DNA from: Leucobacter chromiireducens subsp. chromiireducens
GTDB taxonomy: Bacteria; Actinomycetota; Actinomycetes; Actinomycetales; Microbacteriaceae
Length of the DNA stretch: 64,000 bases
Assembly (NCBI RefSeq): GCF_016758255.1
Contig: NZ_QYAD01000004.1
Coordinates: 310,001 to 374,000 of the forward strand
Direction: 5' to 3'
The notes under the pieces were generated by a model. The model had not been told where the DNA came from, searched no databases, and worked only from the letters and a program-made list of their open reading frames with translations. Of the stretch, positions 62,748-64,000 are shown in pieces. Position 1 is the stretch's first letter. Each line of letters starts with the position of its first letter. The position numbers and the translations under genes are program-made.

Positions 62748-64000
62748 ATGACCACCACGCAGGCGGCCCCGCAGCAGTCGCAGACCGCCACCTCCTCCTT
62801 CGGTCCCCGCATCGAGGTCACCGGCCGCCCCTTCGCACGCAGCGAAGAGATCCTCACCGCCCCGGCACTCGCATTCCTCACGGAGCTGCACCACCGCTTC
62901 GCGAGCACCCGCCACGAGCGGCTCGCAGATCGCCAGCGTCGGCGCTACGAGATCGGCAACGGCCGCGACCCGAAGTTCCGCGAGGACACCCGCCAGATTC
63001 GCGAAGATGCGAACTGGCAGGTTGCCGGAGCGGGCCCCGGCCTGGAGGACCGCCGCGTGGAGATCACCGGCCCGACCGACCCGAAGATGACCATCAACGC
63101 GATGAACTCGGGCGCGAAGGTGTGGCTCGCTGATCAGGAAGACGCGACCAGCCCCACGTGGAAGAACGTCATTGGCGGCCAGCTGTCACTCTTTGACGCG
63201 ATCCGCGGCCAGCTTGAGTACACGAGCCCGGAGGGCAAGGAGTACCGCATCACCGCGGAGACCACGCCGACGATCGTGATGCGGCCTCGCGGCTGGCACC
63301 TCGTCGAGAAGCACATGCGCTTCACCGACGCACAGGGACAGTCGGGCGCAGCGTCGGGCAGCCTCGTCGACTTCGGCCTCTACGCATTCCATAACGCGCA
63401 GGAGCTGGTCTCGCGTGGCCGCGGCCCCTACTTCTACATTGCGAAGCTTGAGTCGAGCGAGGAGGCGAAGCTGTGGGACGACATCTTCACCTTCACCGAG
63501 CAGCAGCTGGGGCTCGCGCACGGAACGATCCGCGCGACGGTACTCATCGAGACGCTGCCGGCAGCGTTTGAGATGGAAGAGATTCTCTACGTGATGCGAG
63601 ACCACATCGCTGGGCTGAATGCCGGGCGTTGGGACTACATCTTCTCGATCATCAAGAACTACCGCGGTCGCGGCGCACGCTTCGTGCTGCCGGACCGCAG
63701 CGAGGTCACGATGACCGTGCCGTTCATGCGGGCCTACACCGAGCTGCTCGTGAAGACCTGCCACAAGCGCGGCGCACACGCGATCGGGGGCATGAGTGCA
63801 TTCATCCCGAACCGGCGCGACGCGGAGGTGACCGCGCGTGCCGAGGAGAAGGTGCGTGCGGACAAGCAGCGCGAAGCTGGCGACGGCTTCGACGGCACCT
63901 GGGTGGCGCACCCCGACCTGATTCCGGTGGCACAGGCAGAGTTTGACGCGGTGCTCGGCGAGCGCCCGAACCAGGTTGAGCGCCAGCGCGACGATGTTGA
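62748..64000 (+). CDS. aceB: Malate synthase A, C-terminus outside window
   Basis: Malate synthase joins glyoxylate and acetyl-CoA in the glyoxylate shunt, needed for growth on acetate or fatty acids. The 417 visible residues match the type A enzyme: an N-terminal ITGPTDPKMTINAMNSGAKV, LADQEDATSPTW, the active-site MRPRGWHLVEKH, the ATVLIETLPAAFEMEEILY block with catalytic Glu, and GLNAGRWDYIFSIIKNYR with the metal site. The ATG at 62748 has an AAAGGA site. The end, with the catalytic Asp region, lies beyond the window. Isocitrate lyase is not in this window. Confidence 0.95.
   Translation, partial: MTTTQAAPQQSQTATSSFGPRIEVTGRPFARSEEILTAPALAFLTELHHRFASTRHERLADRQRRRYEIGNGRDPKFREDTRQIREDANWQVAGAGPGLEDRRVEITGPTDPKMTINAMNSGAKVWLADQEDATSPTWKNVIGGQLSLFDAIRGQLEYTSPEGKEYRITAETTPTIVMRPRGWHLVEKHMRFTDAQGQSGAASGSLVDFGLYAFHNAQELVSRGRGPYFYIAKLESSEEAKLWDDIFTFTEQQLGLAHGTIRATVLIETLPAAFEMEEILYVMRDHIAGLNAGRWDYIFSIIKNYRGRGARFVLPDRSEVTMTVPFMRAYTELLVKTCHKRGAHAIGGMSAFIPNRRDAEVTARAEEKVRADKQREAGDGFDGTWVAHPDLIPVAQAEFDAVLGERPNQVERQRDDV

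Noticed and set aside
1-64000. tRNA, rRNA, CRISPR arrays, insertion sequences, prophage, replication origin
   Set aside because: I looked for tRNA-like cloverleaf ends, regular spaced repeats, transposase or phage proteins and DnaA-box clusters and saw none that I could support.

Overview
The window is chromosomal DNA of a high-GC Gram-positive actinobacterium, most likely a member of the Microbacteriaceae close to Leucobacter. Supporting signs are the gene order of the division and cell wall (dcw) cluster ending in sepF, yggT and divIVA, the mycobacterial-type neighbourhoods (idsA, Rv2175c-like, pknL; garA, ftsR-like, resR-like), an LAxTG sorting signal of the class E sortase type, a MurE without the diaminopimelate motif (Microbacteriaceae have B-type peptidoglycan), and many genes that seem to start without a leader. 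The genus is an inference. I saw no rRNA, tRNA, CRISPR array, insertion sequence or prophage.

Layout. Positions 1-5700 (mostly minus strand) hold a secreted alpha/beta-hydrolase lipoprotein (cut by the window edge), priA, metK, rpoZ and an unknown protein. Positions 5800-12532 hold two thioesterases, ettA, a phosphotransferase, a small lipoprotein, a tail-less SSB, msrA and nadE. Then come dnaE, a possible 46-residue Cys protein, and a minus-strand series from 37782 down to 16546: mraZ, rsmH, ftsL-like, ftsI, murE, murF, mraY, murD, ftsW, murG, an MFS transporter, murC, ftsQ, ftsZ, yggS, sepF, yggT, divIVA, lspA and rluD-like. Many of these overlap by 1-4 bp. Positions 38125-42173 hold a DUF3040 protein, a polyprenyl diphosphate synthase, an Rv2175c-like DNA-binding protein and a PASTA kinase. 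Positions 42245-46845 look like an inserted accessory block: an MHS-type permease divergent from a tightly coupled response regulator, histidine kinase and TAXI lipoprotein. Then follow a type II DAHP synthase, a PlsC-like acyltransferase, a long-chain acyl-CoA ligase, peptide deformylase, pyruvate carboxylase, a sortase-anchored M1 peptidase, an orphan ParA, two MerR regulators, a GarA-like FHA protein, a RamB-like regulator and malate synthase (cut by the window end).

The main theme is growth and division: precursor synthesis (murC-F, mraY, murG), the septal machine (ftsQ, L, W, I, Z, sepF, divIVA) and likely regulators of both (MraZ, FtsR-like, ResR-like, PknL-like, GarA-like). A second theme is C2/C4 carbon metabolism: pyruvate carboxylase, malate synthase with RamB, and a putative carboxylate sensing and uptake block. 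Regulatory DNA worth attention includes 10-bp-phased MraZ-type boxes, a 35-bp inverted repeat before ftsZ, a 16-bp direct repeat before divIVA, an 11-bp-phased direct repeat between the permease and its two-component system, and a 13-bp palindrome between ramB and aceB. At least seven genes have a TAnnnT hexamer 6-7 bases before the start codon.
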